64,000 nt of DNA from Mesorhizobium sp. (GTDB lineage Bacteria > Pseudomonadota > Alphaproteobacteria > Rhizobiales > Rhizobiaceae): the NCBI GenBank assembly GCA_027492275.1, contig JAPUFC010000003.1:1-64000 (forward strand). Direction: 5' to 3'. The first letter of the stretch is position 1. Every line of letters begins with the position of its first letter. The position numbers and the translations under genes were made by a program. Under the pieces are notes generated by a model. It was given only the letters and a program-made list of their open reading frames with translations, did not search any database and was not told the origin of the DNA. Below are positions 1-10,472 of the stretch, piece by piece.

Positions 1-922
1 TTCCCGGAAGCTGGGTGACGGCGGCGACGGACGTCCCTTCGCCGACGCCGGTAATGCCGCTGCCGCCGCCGTCGTCCACCTCGCTGCCGTCCGGCATCAG
101 GCGCTGGGTGAACTTCGGCGCGCCGTCGGTCGCGGCGGCGGGACTCGGCTGGTCGGCGTTCTGGACCGGCTCGGCGGCCGCGACGGGCTGTTCGGCCGGT
201 TGCTGCGGCGTGGCGGCCGGCTGCTCGACGACGGGCCGCGTGACGGCAACCTCGGTGGAGCCGCCGCCGAACAGGCTGCCGAAGGCATCCCGGTTCAGCC
301 AGACGCCATAGCCGGCGCCGGCAATCACGGCGAACACGATGCCCACCGCGATCAGCGCGGCATGGCTGCGGCGCGGCCGCGGCGCATCTCCCCGCATGGT
401 GAAGGGCGCGTCGTCATCGCGCGACGCCACGCCGACGGCGGGCTCCACCCTCGGCGTCGGCGGGGCGGGCGGCGCCGTGACGCCGGGCGCGGGCCGCTGC
501 GCCGACTGCTGCTGCGGCTTGGTCCATGTGTCGACCTTCGGCTCCTGCCGCTTGTCGGGCTGCGGCTCCGGGCGTCTTTCGGTCTTGGGTTCGGGCCGGG
601 GGGGCTCGGGCCGGGGCGGCGTCCTCGGCTCGGCGGGGCGCGGCTGGGGGCTTTTGAGCGAGGCGAAGACGTTCTCCAGCTCGGCCAGAGGATCGTCCTC
701 GGCGGCTGCCGGGGCGGCATAGCCGGCCTCGACGGTGGCGATGGCATCCTCGAGCACGCGCTTCTGGCGCTCGACCACGGCGGGCGCGGGCGGCGGGCTG
801 ATCGCGGCCAGCTTGGCGGCGATGGTGGCGCGCGCCTTGTCGTAGACCTTCCGCCGCGTCGCCGGCGTGGTGTCACCGAGGCCGTCGATCGTCTTTTTCA
901 GAACCGCGACGAAATCTGCCAT
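1..922 (-). CDS. Proline-rich single-pass membrane protein, C-terminus off the window
   Basis: This reading frame starts with ATG at 922 and stays open to the left edge, so about 307 residues are seen and the C-terminus is missing. The first 60 residues form a charged helical segment beginning MADFVAVLKKTIDGL. A long low-complexity stretch rich in Pro, Glu and Lys follows (about 95-165). One hydrophobic segment lies at about 188-208, then an Ala/Pro/Gln-rich part. The layout suggests an N-in, single-pass inner-membrane protein with a cytoplasmic Pro-rich linker. Similar proteins occur beside purA in rhizobia as hypothetical proteins; I know no function. It lies 52 bases downstream of purA on the same strand and may be co-transcribed. 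Opposite frames in this region are open only because of the high GC content. Confidence 0.75.
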   Translation of the reverse strand, partial: MADFVAVLKKTIDGLGDTTPATRRKVYDKARATIAAKLAAISPPPAPAVVERQKRVLEDAIATVEAGYAAPAAAEDDPLAELENVFASLKSPQPRPAEPRTPPRPEPPRPEPKTERRPEPQPDKRQEPKVDTWTKPQQQSAQRPAPGVTAPPAPPTPRVEPAVGVASRDDDAPFTMRGDAPRPRRSHAALIAVGIVFAVIAGAGYGVWLNRDAFGSLFGGGSTEVAVTRPVVEQPAATPQQPAEQPVAAAEPVQNADQPSPAAATDGAPKFTQRLMPDGSEVDDGGGSGITGVGEGTSVAAVTQLPG

Positions 923-974
923 CTTCAGTCGACCTGTCGTTTGCCCCCGGCGCGTAAACCGGGAGAATCGTTAC

Positions 975-2273
<1,299 letters not shown>

Positions 2274-2477
2274 ATCCAAACGTCCTTCGCCAAAAGTCTT
2301 CGATTGCAGGCGGAAATGCCGTCGCCGGTCCGCGACAGGCCTCTATAGAGCGGTTCGGCCGGGAGCGCGACTGTTCATTGGCCGGCCGCGCCGGTTCAGG
2401 CACAACAAATCCGGGGCGCGACGCCATTTACTTGGCCGACGCGGCCCGATAGGCAGGGCTCTCGCCGGACGATCCAC

Positions 2478-3371
2478 ATGCACCGAAGCGCCTACATCCT
2501 TCTGGCCCTGACCACGCTTTTCTGGGCCGGCAACGCGGTCGCGGGCAAGCTTGCGGTCGGCCACATCTCCCCCATGCTGCTCAATCTCGTCCGCTGGGTG
2601 GCGGCGGCCGTGGTCCTTGGCCTTCTCGCGCGCGACAAGCTGCGCGGCGACTGGCCTGCGGCGAAGCGGAACGCCGGTCTGCTGCTCGCATTGGGCTTCA
2701 GCGGAATGACCGTCTTCAGCGGCGGCCTCTATTTCGCGCTGCTGAGCACCAGCGCGATCAACGCCTCCATCATGCAGGCGAGCATGCCGCTGGTCGTCTT
2801 CGTGGTCAGTTTCCTCATGTATGGCACGAAGACCTCGCTGGGCCAGGCGGCCGGCTTCGTCCTGTCGCTGATCGGCGTCGCGATCACGGTCAGCCATGGC
2901 GATCTCTGGCGGCTCTCGGAGATGGACCTCAATCGTGGCGACGCCGTCATGGTGGTCGCCATCATCTCCTATGGCCTCTACACGGTCGCTCTTCGGCGCC
3001 GCCCGGCCATGCACTGGCAGACCTTCATGTTCGCGCTGATGGTCGCGGCCGCGGTGACCTCCATGCCGCCGGCGCTGATCGAGTGGTGGGCTGGCCGGTC
3101 CGGCTGGCCGACGCCCCAGGGATGGGCGATAACCGCCTTCGTCGGCATCTTCCCGTCGCTGCTGGCGCAGGTCTTCTTTGTGCGCGGGGTGGAGCTGATC
3201 GGTCCGAACAGGGCGGGGCTGTTCCTCAACCTCGTGCCGATCTTCGGCACGCTGCTGTCCATCCTGATCCTCGGCGAGACCTTTCACCTCTACCACGCGC
3301 TGGCGCTTGTGCTCGTGCTCGGCGGCATCGGGCTGGCCGAGGCGAAAGGCGGAAGCCGGGACGGCCGCTGA
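2478..3371 (+). CDS. EamA/DMT-family transporter
   Basis: The 297-residue protein is almost entirely hydrophobic and has the two-fold EamA repeat pattern expected to give ten membrane helices. It starts MHRSAYILLALTTLFWAGN, where the FWxGN motif in the first helix is typical of RhaT/EamA drug/metabolite transporters. The second half carries the matching signature VELIGPNRAGLFLNLVPIFG. Such proteins usually export amino acids, nucleotides or drugs, but substrates cannot be read from sequence. It stands alone between divergent purA and a convergent MFS gene that ends 22 bases away. Its substrate is unknown. Confidence 0.88.
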   Translation: MHRSAYILLALTTLFWAGNAVAGKLAVGHISPMLLNLVRWVAAAVVLGLLARDKLRGDWPAAKRNAGLLLALGFSGMTVFSGGLYFALLSTSAINASIMQASMPLVVFVVSFLMYGTKTSLGQAAGFVLSLIGVAITVSHGDLWRLSEMDLNRGDAVMVVAIISYGLYTVALRRRPAMHWQTFMFALMVAAAVTSMPPALIEWWAGRSGWPTPQGWAITAFVGIFPSLLAQVFFVRGVELIGPNRAGLFLNLVPIFGTLLSILILGETFHLYHALALVLVLGGIGLAEAKGGSRDGR

Positions 3372-3393
3372 CCCTCGGGCCGGGCGGGCGGCT

Positions 3394-4569
3394 CTAACCC
3401 TTGTCGGGCGGCGTGAAGTCGGCGCTCGCCGCGAGCCTCGCCATCAGGAACACGACGACGAGCAGCGCTGACACCGCGACGTAGACCGGCCCGAAGCCGA
3501 CATGGCCGCCGACGAAGCCGATCAGCGACGGCGCCGCGAGGATGCCGGAATAGCCCATGGTGGTGACCACGCTCATGCCGGCACCGGTGGACACATCCTT
3601 CTGGTTGCCGGCCGCCGAGAAGGCGATGGGGACCATGTTGGCGATGCCGAGGCCGGAGAAGGCGAAGGCTGCGATCGCCAGCCACGGCGACGGTGCGAGC
3701 CCGGCGCCGAGGATGCCGGCGGCGGCGACGAGGCTCGATACGCGCAGCGTCGTCACCGCGCCGAGCCTGTCGCGCACCGCGTCGCCCATGAAGCGCACCA
3801 GCGCCATGGTGGCGGAAAAGGCGGCGAAGGCGAAACCGGACACGGCGACGTCCGAGCCGAGCTCCTGGCGCAGATAGAGCGCGGACCAGTCGAGCACCGC
3901 GCCTTCCGGCACCATCGAGAACAGCGCCATCACGCCGATGGCGTAGATCAGCGGGCTTTTCGGCAGGCCGATCCTCGGCCTGGCCGCTTGGGCCGGGGCC
4001 TGGTCGCCGAGCAGGCGCGGCAGCGCCCAGGCGACGATCGCGGCGGCGAGAAGCGTCACGCCCACGGCATGCTGGACCTGGCCGGCGCGTTCGATCGCGA
4101 AGCCGCCGAGCGCGCCGCCGGCGAAACCGCCGAGGCTCCAGAACCCGTGCAGCGAGGACATGATGGCGCGGCCGCGCTTCTTCTCGACCGCGACGCCGTT
4201 GGCGTTCATGGCGACGTCCATGCCGCCGATGACGCCGCCGAACAGGATCATGGCCGCGGCAGCGAGCGGCAGGCCGGGGGCGAGCACGACCAGCAGAAGC
4301 GAGATGGTGCCGGCGACGGCGAAGGCGCGCAGCACGGCGGTCGCGCCGTGGCGGGCGATGAGATAGCCGCACCAGCTCATGGACGCGATGGCGCCGAGGC
4401 CGAACAAAAGGATGAGAAGGCCCAGCGTGAACTCGCTGATGCCCAGATTGCCCATGACCACCGGAATCTGGGGAGCCCAGCTTCCGGTGATGAAGCCGTT
4501 CATGAAGAAGACGGCGGAGACGCCATGGCGGCCGCGCGCGGCGGAGTGTCGAAGAGTCGTGGCGTCCAT
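3394..4569 (-). CDS. Major facilitator superfamily transporter
   Basis: At 391 residues with about twelve hydrophobic segments, this is a standard MFS permease. It has the N-terminal MNGFITGSWAPQIP motif seen in YbjJ/FucP-like MFS proteins and the loop GYLIARHGA between helices 2 and 3. YbjJ-like members are sugar or drug permeases of uncertain substrate. The ATG at 4569 gives a protein without an overlong N-terminus. A near-palindromic LacI-type site lies about 40 bases upstream (4609-4620), which hints at sugar-responsive control, though no LacI gene is present nearby. Convergent with the DMT transporter and followed on the same strand by no close partner. Confidence 0.87.
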   Translation of the reverse strand: MDATTLRHSAARGRHGVSAVFFMNGFITGSWAPQIPVVMGNLGISEFTLGLLILLFGLGAIASMSWCGYLIARHGATAVLRAFAVAGTISLLLVVLAPGLPLAAAAMILFGGVIGGMDVAMNANGVAVEKKRGRAIMSSLHGFWSLGGFAGGALGGFAIERAGQVQHAVGVTLLAAAIVAWALPRLLGDQAPAQAARPRIGLPKSPLIYAIGVMALFSMVPEGAVLDWSALYLRQELGSDVAVSGFAFAAFSATMALVRFMGDAVRDRLGAVTTLRVSSLVAAAGILGAGLAPSPWLAIAAFAFSGLGIANMVPIAFSAAGNQKDVSTGAGMSVVTTMGYSGILAAPSLIGFVGGHVGFGPVYVAVSALLVVVFLMARLAASADFTPPDKG

Positions 4570-4608
4570 CGCATCACAGGTTTCGAGACAAGCCCCCGCG
4601 ACGCTTCT

Positions 4609-4620
4609 TAAATCGGTTTA
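4609..4620. promoter_or_regulatory. LacI-type operator candidate upstream of the MFS gene
   Basis: The minus strand reads TAAACCGATTTA, a palindrome with one mismatched pair centred on CG, as in LacI/GalR-family operators. It lies 40 bases before the MFS start codon, where it would overlap the promoter. No LacI regulator is in the window, so the call is inference from symmetry and position only. Confidence 0.35.
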
Positions 4621-4684
4621 GAGCGAAGTCAATGCGTTGCCGCCGGATCAGGCCGGCCGGCGATGGGCCAGCCGGCGGCGACGT

Positions 4685-5071
4685 TCAGGCCTTCAGGGCG
4701 ATGACCGCCTCTACCTCGACTTGCGCGCCGAGCGGAAGGCCGGCGACCTGGAAGGTGGCGCGCGCCGGATAGGGCGCGGAAAAGGCCTCGCCATAGGCGG
4801 CGTTGATGTCGGCGAAGCGCTTCAGGTCCATCACCAGGACGGTGGTCTTGACGCAGTTGGACAGCGAGGTTCCGGCGGCCTCGGCGATGCTCGCGATGTT
4901 CTTCAGGCACTGGCGCATCTGCTCGACCGGGTCGTCGGAGTTGAACTTGCCGGTGGCGGGATCGATCGGCAACTGCCCGGACACGAAGAGCAGCCCGTTG
5001 ACCGCGCGCGCCTGCGCATAGGGGCCGATGGCGGCCGGGGCATTGGAGGTGGCGATGACGGGGATGTCCAT
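4685..5071 (-). CDS. ridA: RidA family enamine/imine deaminase
   Basis: RidA hydrolyses reactive 2-aminoacrylate-type enamines released by PLP enzymes to the keto acid and ammonia, protecting PLP enzymes in the cytoplasm. The 128-residue protein shows the hallmarks NAPAAIGPYAQA near the N-terminus, FVSGQLPIDPATG, and PARATFQVAGLPLGAQVEVEA at the C-terminus; the Arg of PARAT binds the substrate carboxylate. I placed the start at ATG 5071, preceded by AAGGA about ten bases upstream; the frame is open 31 codons further, but that extension has no family similarity. It lies 113 bases downstream of pyc on the same strand. Confidence 0.9.
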   Translation of the reverse strand: MDIPVIATSNAPAAIGPYAQARAVNGLLFVSGQLPIDPATGKFNSDDPVEQMRQCLKNIASIAEAAGTSLSNCVKTTVLVMDLKRFADINAAYGEAFSAPYPARATFQVAGLPLGAQVEVEAVIALKA

Positions 5072-5184
5072 CGTGTCTCGATCCTTCTGTTGGCTGCCGT
5101 GCCGGAGCACGGCGGTGAAGGTCCTCATAGCGGACCGGAGGGCGGCCATCCACCCCGCAATCACGGGGCGGCGGCCAGCGCGGA

Positions 5185-8100
5185 TCAGCCGAGAACGATC
5201 AGCAGGTCCTTGGCGTCGATCTGGTCGCCGGCCTTGACGACCACCTCGGCGACGATGCCGTCGCGTTCGGCGTGCAGCGCGGTCTCCATCTTCATGGCTT
5301 CGATGGAGAGCAGCACGTCGCCGGCCCTGACGGCCTGTCCGGCGGAGACGGAGACGCCCGAGATCACGCCCGGCATCGGCGCGCCGACATGGCCCTCATT
5401 GCCCGGCTCGGCCTTGCGGCGCAGCCTGGCCGCCGCGGCGCCATGGGTGCGGTCCGGCACCTTGACGCGGCGCGGCTGGCCGTTGAGCTCGAAGAAGACG
5501 GTCACCATGCCCTTGTCGTCGGTGTCGCCGACGGCGAGGCAACGGACGACCAGCGTCTTGCCCTTCTCGATGTCGACGAAGATCTCTTCCTCCGGCTTCA
5601 TGCCGTAGAAATAGGTCGGCGTCGGCAGCACGCTGACGGGGCCGTACGTCTCCTGCGCGGCGGCAAAATCCGAAAACACTTTCGGGTACATCAGCCACGA
5701 CGCGAACTCGTGCTCGCCGAGCTTGCGGCCGAGCTTCTCCTCGACCGACCGGCGGTCGGCGGCGAGGTCGGCCGGCTTGAGCAGCGAGCCGGGACGCACG
5801 GCGATCGCGGCCTCGCCTTTCAGCGCCTTCTTCTGCAGCGCGGCCGGCCAGCCGCCCGGGGACTGGCCGAGGTCGCCGCGCAGCATGGAGACGACCGAAT
5901 CGGGGAAGGCGATGTCCTTCGCAGGATTCTCGACGTCGGCGACGGTCAGGTCCTGGCTGACCATCATCAGCGCCATGTCGCCGACCACCTTGGAGGAGGG
6001 CGTCACCTTGACGATGTCGCCGAACATCAGGTTGACGTCGTGATAGGCCTGCGCCACCTCGTGCCAGCGAGTCTCCAGCCCCAGCGAGCGCGCCTGCTCC
6101 TTCAGATTGGTGAACTGGCCGCCGGGCATCTCGTGCAGGTAGACCTCCGAGGCCGGTCCCTTGAGGTCGCTCTCGAAGGCCGCGTACTGGTTGCGCACCG
6201 CCTCCCAGTAGAACGAGATTTTCCGGATCCATTCCGGGTCGAGGCCGGGATCGCGCTCCGTCCCCTTCAGCGCCTCGACGATCGATCCCAGGCAGGGCTG
6301 CGAGGTGTTGCCGGAGAAGGCGTCCATCGCCGCGTCGACCGCATCGACGCCGGCCTCGACCGCCGCCAGCACCGTGGCCGCCGACAGGCCCGACGTGTCG
6401 TGCGTGTGGAAGTGGATCGGCAGGTCGGTTTCCTCGCGCAGCGCCTTGAACAGCGCCTTCGCGGCGGCCGGCTTCAACAGGCCCGCCATGTCCTTGACGG
6501 CGAGGATGTGCGCGCCAGCCTTTTCCAGCTCGCGGGCGAGCGCGACGTAGTAGTTGAGATCGTACTTGGCGCGAGCGGGGTCGAGGATGTCGCCCGTGTA
6601 GCACATCGCCGCCTCGCAGAGCTTGCCTTCCGCGCCGACCGCATCCATGGCGACGCGCATGTTCTCGACCCAATTCAGGCAGTCGAAAACGCGGAACAGG
6701 TCGACGCCGCCTGCCGCCGCCTGCCTGACGAAATGCTGCACGACATTGTCGGGATAGTTGGTGTAGCCGACGCCGTTCGCCCCGCGCAGCAGCATCTGCA
6801 GCAGGATGTTGGGCGCGGCCTCGCGGATCAGCGCCAGCCGCTCCCACGGGTCCTCGGTCAGGAAGCGCATGGCGACGTCGAAGGTCGCGCCGCCCCAGCA
6901 TTCCAGCGACAACAGGTTCGGCAGCGCGCGCGCATAGGCGCCGGCGATGGCGGCGATGTCGTGCGTGCGCATGCGGGTGGCGAGCAGGGACTGGTGGCCG
7001 TCGCGCATCGTCGTGTCAGTGACGAGCACCGGCTTTTCGGCGCGCATCCAGGCAGCGAATTTTTCGGGGCCGAGCGCGTCCAGCCGCTGTTTCGTGCCGT
7101 CCGGGACCGCGCCGTTCAGGTAAGGCACGACGGGGGCCGCCGCCTTCGGGTTGGGGGCGGGGCGGCCGCGCGTCTCGGGATGGCCGTTGACCGACACGTC
7201 GGCCAGGTAATTCAACAGCTTGGTGGCGCGGTCCTGCCGCTTCACCTGCTCGAACAGCTCCGGCGTCGTGTCGATGAAGCGCGTGGTGTAGGAACTGTCC
7301 CGGAAGCTCGGGTGATTGATGATCGCCTCGAGGAAGGTCAGGTTGGTCGCCACGCCGCGGATGCGGAACTCCCTCAGCGCGCGGTTCATGCGCGCGATGG
7401 CTTCCGCCGGGGTCGGCGCCCAGGCGGTCACCTTCTCCAGCAGCGGGTCGTAATAGCGGGTGATGACGGCGCCCGAATAGGCGGTGCCGCCGTCGAGGCG
7501 GATGCCGAAGCCTGTTGCCCCCCTGTAAGCGGTGATCCGGCCGTAATCCGGGATGAAGTTCTGCTCTGGGTCTTCCGTCGTGATGCGGCACTGCAGCGCG
7601 TGGCCGTTCAGCCTGATGTCCGCCTGCGCCGGAACGCCGCTCTCGGGCGTGCCGATGGCGAAGCCGTCGAGGATGTGGATCTGCGCCTTGACGATGTCGA
7701 TGCCGGTGACCTGCTCGGTCACCGTGTGCTCGACCTGGATGCGCGGGTTGACCTCGATGAAGTAGAATTTGCCGGTGCCGGCATCCTGCAGGAACTCGAC
7801 CGTGCCGGCGCCGACATAGCTGGTCTCCTCGGCGATCCTGAGCGCATAGCCGCACAGCTCGTCGCGCAGGGCCTGCGACAGATAGGGAGCGGGGGCGCGT
7901 TCCACGACTTTCTGGTTGCGGCGCTGGATGGAGCAGTCGCGCTCGAACAGGTGCACGGCGTTGCCGTGGGTGTCGCCGAGGATCTGCACCTCGACGTGGC
8001 GGGCGCGCTCGATCAGCTTTTCCAGATAGACCTCGTCCTTGCCGAAGGCGGCGCGCGCCTCGCGCTTGCCCTCGGTCACCTCGCGGGCGAGGTCGGACTC

Positions 8101-8643
8101 CGAGCGGATGACGCGCATGCCGCGCCCGCCGCCGCCCCACGAGGCCTTGAGCATCAGCGGGTAGCCGATGTCGGCGGCCAGCGCCTTCACCCGATCCATA
8201 TCGTCGGGCAGCGGGTCGGTGGCGGGGATGACCGGCACGCCGATGGATACGGCGAGGTTGCGCGCCGCGACCTTGTTGCCCAGCCGGCGCATGGTTTCCG
8301 GCTTCGGGCCGATGAAGGTGATGCCGGCCTCGGCGCAGGCCTCGGCGAATTCCGGGCTTTCCGATAGCAGGCCGTAGCCGGGATGGATCGCGTCCGCACC
8401 CGACAGTCTCGCCACGCGGATCACTTCGGGAATGGCGAGATAGCTCTCGATCGGCCCCAGGTCGCGCTCCAGATGCGGGCCGCGGCCGACCTGGTAGCTC
8501 TCATCGGCCTTGAATCGGTGCAGGGCGTATTTGTCCTCCTCCGCCCAGATTGCCACGGTCTTCAGACCCAGCTCGTTCGCGGCCCGGAACACCCGGATCG
8601 CGATCTCCGAACGGTTCGCGACAAGAATCTTCGAGATCGGCAT
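5185..8643 (-). CDS. pyc: Pyruvate carboxylase (single-chain, biotin-dependent)
   Basis: This 1152-residue enzyme carboxylates pyruvate to oxaloacetate using ATP and bicarbonate, the main anaplerotic step in rhizobia. The order is biotin carboxylase (about 1-460, starting KILVANRSEIAIRVFRAA, with the ATP-grasp glycine loop KASWGGGGRGM and catalytic site FIEVNPRIQVEHTVTEQ). The carboxyltransferase TIM barrel follows (about 535-830, DTTMRDGHQSLLATRMRT, metal-binding HFHTHDTSG). The C-terminus is the biotin carrier domain with AMKME, biotinylated Lys about 1118. Start ATG 8643 removes a six-codon N-terminal extension that begins with a non-ATG codon. The length is usual for the family. The gene stands alone upstream of ridA. 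Confidence 0.97.
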   Translation of the reverse strand: MPISKILVANRSEIAIRVFRAANELGLKTVAIWAEEDKYALHRFKADESYQVGRGPHLERDLGPIESYLAIPEVIRVARLSGADAIHPGYGLLSESPEFAEACAEAGITFIGPKPETMRRLGNKVAARNLAVSIGVPVIPATDPLPDDMDRVKALAADIGYPLMLKASWGGGGRGMRVIRSESDLAREVTEGKREARAAFGKDEVYLEKLIERARHVEVQILGDTHGNAVHLFERDCSIQRRNQKVVERAPAPYLSQALRDELCGYALRIAEETSYVGAGTVEFLQDAGTGKFYFIEVNPRIQVEHTVTEQVTGIDIVKAQIHILDGFAIGTPESGVPAQADIRLNGHALQCRITTEDPEQNFIPDYGRITAYRGATGFGIRLDGGTAYSGAVITRYYDPLLEKVTAWAPTPAEAIARMNRALREFRIRGVATNLTFLEAIINHPSFRDSSYTTRFIDTTPELFEQVKRQDRATKLLNYLADVSVNGHPETRGRPAPNPKAAAPVVPYLNGAVPDGTKQRLDALGPEKFAAWMRAEKPVLVTDTTMRDGHQSLLATRMRTHDIAAIAGAYARALPNLLSLECWGGATFDVAMRFLTEDPWERLALIREAAPNILLQMLLRGANGVGYTNYPDNVVQHFVRQAAAGGVDLFRVFDCLNWVENMRVAMDAVGAEGKLCEAAMCYTGDILDPARAKYDLNYYVALARELEKAGAHILAVKDMAGLLKPAAAKALFKALREETDLPIHFHTHDTSGLSAATVLAAVEAGVDAVDAAMDAFSGNTSQPCLGSIVEALKGTERDPGLDPEWIRKISFYWEAVRNQYAAFESDLKGPASEVYLHEMPGGQFTNLKEQARSLGLETRWHEVAQAYHDVNLMFGDIVKVTPSSKVVGDMALMMVSQDLTVADVENPAKDIAFPDSVVSMLRGDLGQSPGGWPAALQKKALKGEAAIAVRPGSLLKPADLAADRRSVEEKLGRKLGEHEFASWLMYPKVFSDFAAAQETYGPVSVLPTPTYFYGMKPEEEIFVDIEKGKTLVVRCLAVGDTDDKGMVTVFFELNGQPRRVKVPDRTHGAAAARLRRKAEPGNEGHVGAPMPGVISGVSVSAGQAVRAGDVLLSIEAMKMETALHAERDGIVAEVVVKAGDQIDAKDLLIVLG

Positions 8644-8756
8644 CGGCACCCCGCAACGCACAAACCTGCCGACGATCTAGCGTAAAAATGCTGCGGTGCA
8701 AAAGAGTTTTCGCGGCGCGTTTCAAACCGGCCTTCTGCATGACAGACATGCCTGAA

Positions 8757-8783
8757 CGAAAACACCCGGCCGATGGCCGGGTG
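8757..8783 (-). terminator. Rho-independent terminator after livK
   Basis: A perfect nine-base-pair stem CACCCGGCC/GGCCGGGTG with a three-base loop is followed on the minus strand by TTTTCGTT. It lies 28 bases past the livK stop codon and should end the whole liv transcript before pyc. Confidence 0.8.
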
Positions 8784-8810
8784 CTCCGCGTCGGTTGCGA
8801 TCGGATCGGA

Positions 8811-9926
8811 CTACATCTGCTGATGGTAGCCGTAGCTGCCGTCGGCGTTCTTCTTCCACTCGTAGATGACGTAGCCGGGAAGCTTGGGATCGCCCTTATC
8901 GTCGAAGGAGATGTCGCCCAGCGCCGTCGGGAAGGTGCCGGACTTGAGCGCCTTGGCGACTTCCTGCGGGTCGAGCGAGTTGGCGGCCTTCGCCGCGCCG
9001 GCGATGCTCTGCATGGCGGCGTAGGAGTAGAGCGTGTAGGCCTCCGGGTTGAAGCCGGCCGCCTTGAACTTCTCCACCAGGTCCTTGTTGGCCGGATTGA
9101 GCGAGGGGTCCGGGCCGAAGGTGTTGAGCGTGCCCACCACCGCGTCGCCGGCGATCGAGGCGAGCTCGTTGGAGACGATGCCGTCGCCGGAGACGAGGGT
9201 CGCCTTCAAGCCCTGGTCGGCAGCCTGGCGGATGATCAGGCCGGCCTCGGTGTGCAGGCCGCCCCAGTAGATGATGGAGACGCCGGCCTGCTTCATCTTG
9301 CCGATGAGGGCGGAGAAGTCCTTGTCGCCGACGTTCACGCCTTCATACATGACCTCGTTCAGGCCGGCAGCGTTCATCGCCTTCTTGGTCTCGTCGGCGA
9401 GGCCTTGGCCGTAGGGCGTCTTGTCATGGATGACGGCGATCTTGGCGTCCTTGAACTTTTCCGCCAGGAAGGCGCCCGCGATGGTGCCCTGCTGGTCGTC
9501 GCGGCCGCAGGTGCGGAAGGTGTTCCACAGCCCGCGCTCGGTGAAGGTCGGATTGGTGGACGCAGGGCTGATCTCCAGGATGCCGTTCTCGGCATAGACC
9601 TCCGAGGCCGGGATGGAGACACCCGAGTTGAAGTGGCCGACCACGAACTTGACGCCGTCGGCGACGAACTTGTTGGCGACCGAGATGCCCTGCTTGGGGT
9701 CCGAGGCGTCGTCGCCGACGACCAGCTTGATCTGCTCGCCGTTGATGCCGCCAGCCGCGTTGATGTCGGCGACCGCCATTTCGGCGCCCTTCTGAAGCTG
9801 CGCGCCGAAGGCGGCGTTCGGGCCGGTGATCGGGCCGGCCACGCCGATGATGACGTCAGCCCACGCGCTGCCGCCGAAGGCAACCAGCGCGGTGACGGCG
9901 ACCGCGGACAAGAGAGATTTCTTCAT
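8811..9926 (-). CDS. livK: Branched-chain amino-acid ABC transporter, periplasmic binding protein
   Basis: This is the solute-binding protein of the Liv/HAAAP importer (type I fold, Leu/Ile/Val-binding family). The first 23 residues form a classic signal peptide ending AWA, so the mature protein starts about [12 protein letters not shown]. Family blocks include [42 protein letters not shown] and [11 protein letters not shown]. The 371-residue length is usual. ATG 9926 is preceded by GGGAG; the ten residues before it in frame would spoil the signal peptide. It is last in the operon livH-livM-livG-livF-DUF6867-livK, with a 133-base gap before it and a strong terminator after it. True ligands may include other hydrophobic or polar amino acids. 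Confidence 0.93.
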   Translation of the reverse strand: MKKSLLSAVAVTALVAFGGSAWADVIIGVAGPITGPNAAFGAQLQKGAEMAVADINAAGGINGEQIKLVVGDDASDPKQGISVANKFVADGVKFVVGHFNSGVSIPASEVYAENGILEISPASTNPTFTERGLWNTFRTCGRDDQQGTIAGAFLAEKFKDAKIAVIHDKTPYGQGLADETKKAMNAAGLNEVMYEGVNVGDKDFSALIGKMKQAGVSIIYWGGLHTEAGLIIRQAADQGLKATLVSGDGIVSNELASIAGDAVVGTLNTFGPDPSLNPANKDLVEKFKAAGFNPEAYTLYSYAAMQSIAGAAKAANSLDPQEVAKALKSGTFPTALGDISFDDKGDPKLPGYVIYEWKKNADGSYGYHQQM

Positions 9927-10059
9927 TATGACGCTCCCATTCATCGAGTGGGCCAAGGTTCAGACTTCACGCGACGCCCACCCTATCGCAGAAGCCCAAG
10001 TTTGCCGATTTTCAAGCACTTGTCACCCTGTTTCGTCGCGAGCGGGATGATGAAAAAGT

Positions 10060-10407
10060 TCAAGCCTTCGGCCTCCAGCCGAGCAGGGACGACCGCTCGT
10101 AGAGCCAGCGGTACTGCGTCACCATCTGCTTGGTGCGCGTGTAGCGGTAGCCGAGGAACCCCAGCACCATCAGGACGACGGTGTCGACGACATAGTATTG
10201 CAGCGCGAACATGGTGCCGTCGAAAAGCGCGTGGTGGATGAAGCGCACGGCGATGCCGAGGCCGAGGACGTAGACGAACAGGTTGACGGGCGTTCGCCAG
10301 GTGAGGGCGCAGGCCCTTCCCGTCATCCACGCCGCCCAGCCGCCCAGCAGGCAGGTGATGAAGAAGAACTGCCAGACCGACTGCTCCTCGTAGAGAATTC
10401 CCTGCAT
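10060..10407 (-). CDS. DUF6867-type small membrane protein of the liv operon
   Basis: The 115-residue protein has about three hydrophobic segments (roughly 12-28, 40-58 and 70-88) and a basic C-terminus ending RYTRTKQMVTQYRWLYERSS. I recognise the pattern as the DUF6867 family, which in rhizobia sits inside liv operons between the ATPase genes and the binding protein, as here. Its role is unknown; the location suggests an accessory membrane subunit or assembly factor for the Liv importer, but that is inference. It begins 65 bases after livF. Confidence 0.75.
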   Translation of the reverse strand: MQGILYEEQSVWQFFFITCLLGGWAAWMTGRACALTWRTPVNLFVYVLGLGIAVRFIHHALFDGTMFALQYYVVDTVVLMVLGFLGYRYTRTKQMVTQYRWLYERSSLLGWRPKA

Positions 10408-10472
10408 GACGGGCTCCTAGCTTCCGCGCTCGTTCTGTGCCGGCGAGTGGCCGGCGCCTTGGCGGGGCATGC

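Noticed and set aside
5272-8367. A 1031-codon open frame on the plus strand opposite pyruvate carboxylase
   Set aside because: It is antisense to a full-length, certain gene; its residues are the Arg/Gly/Ala/Asp mix typical of GC-rich shadow frames and no family can be seen. The same applies to the long antisense frames at 24346-26565, 48194-50950 and 52300-54474.
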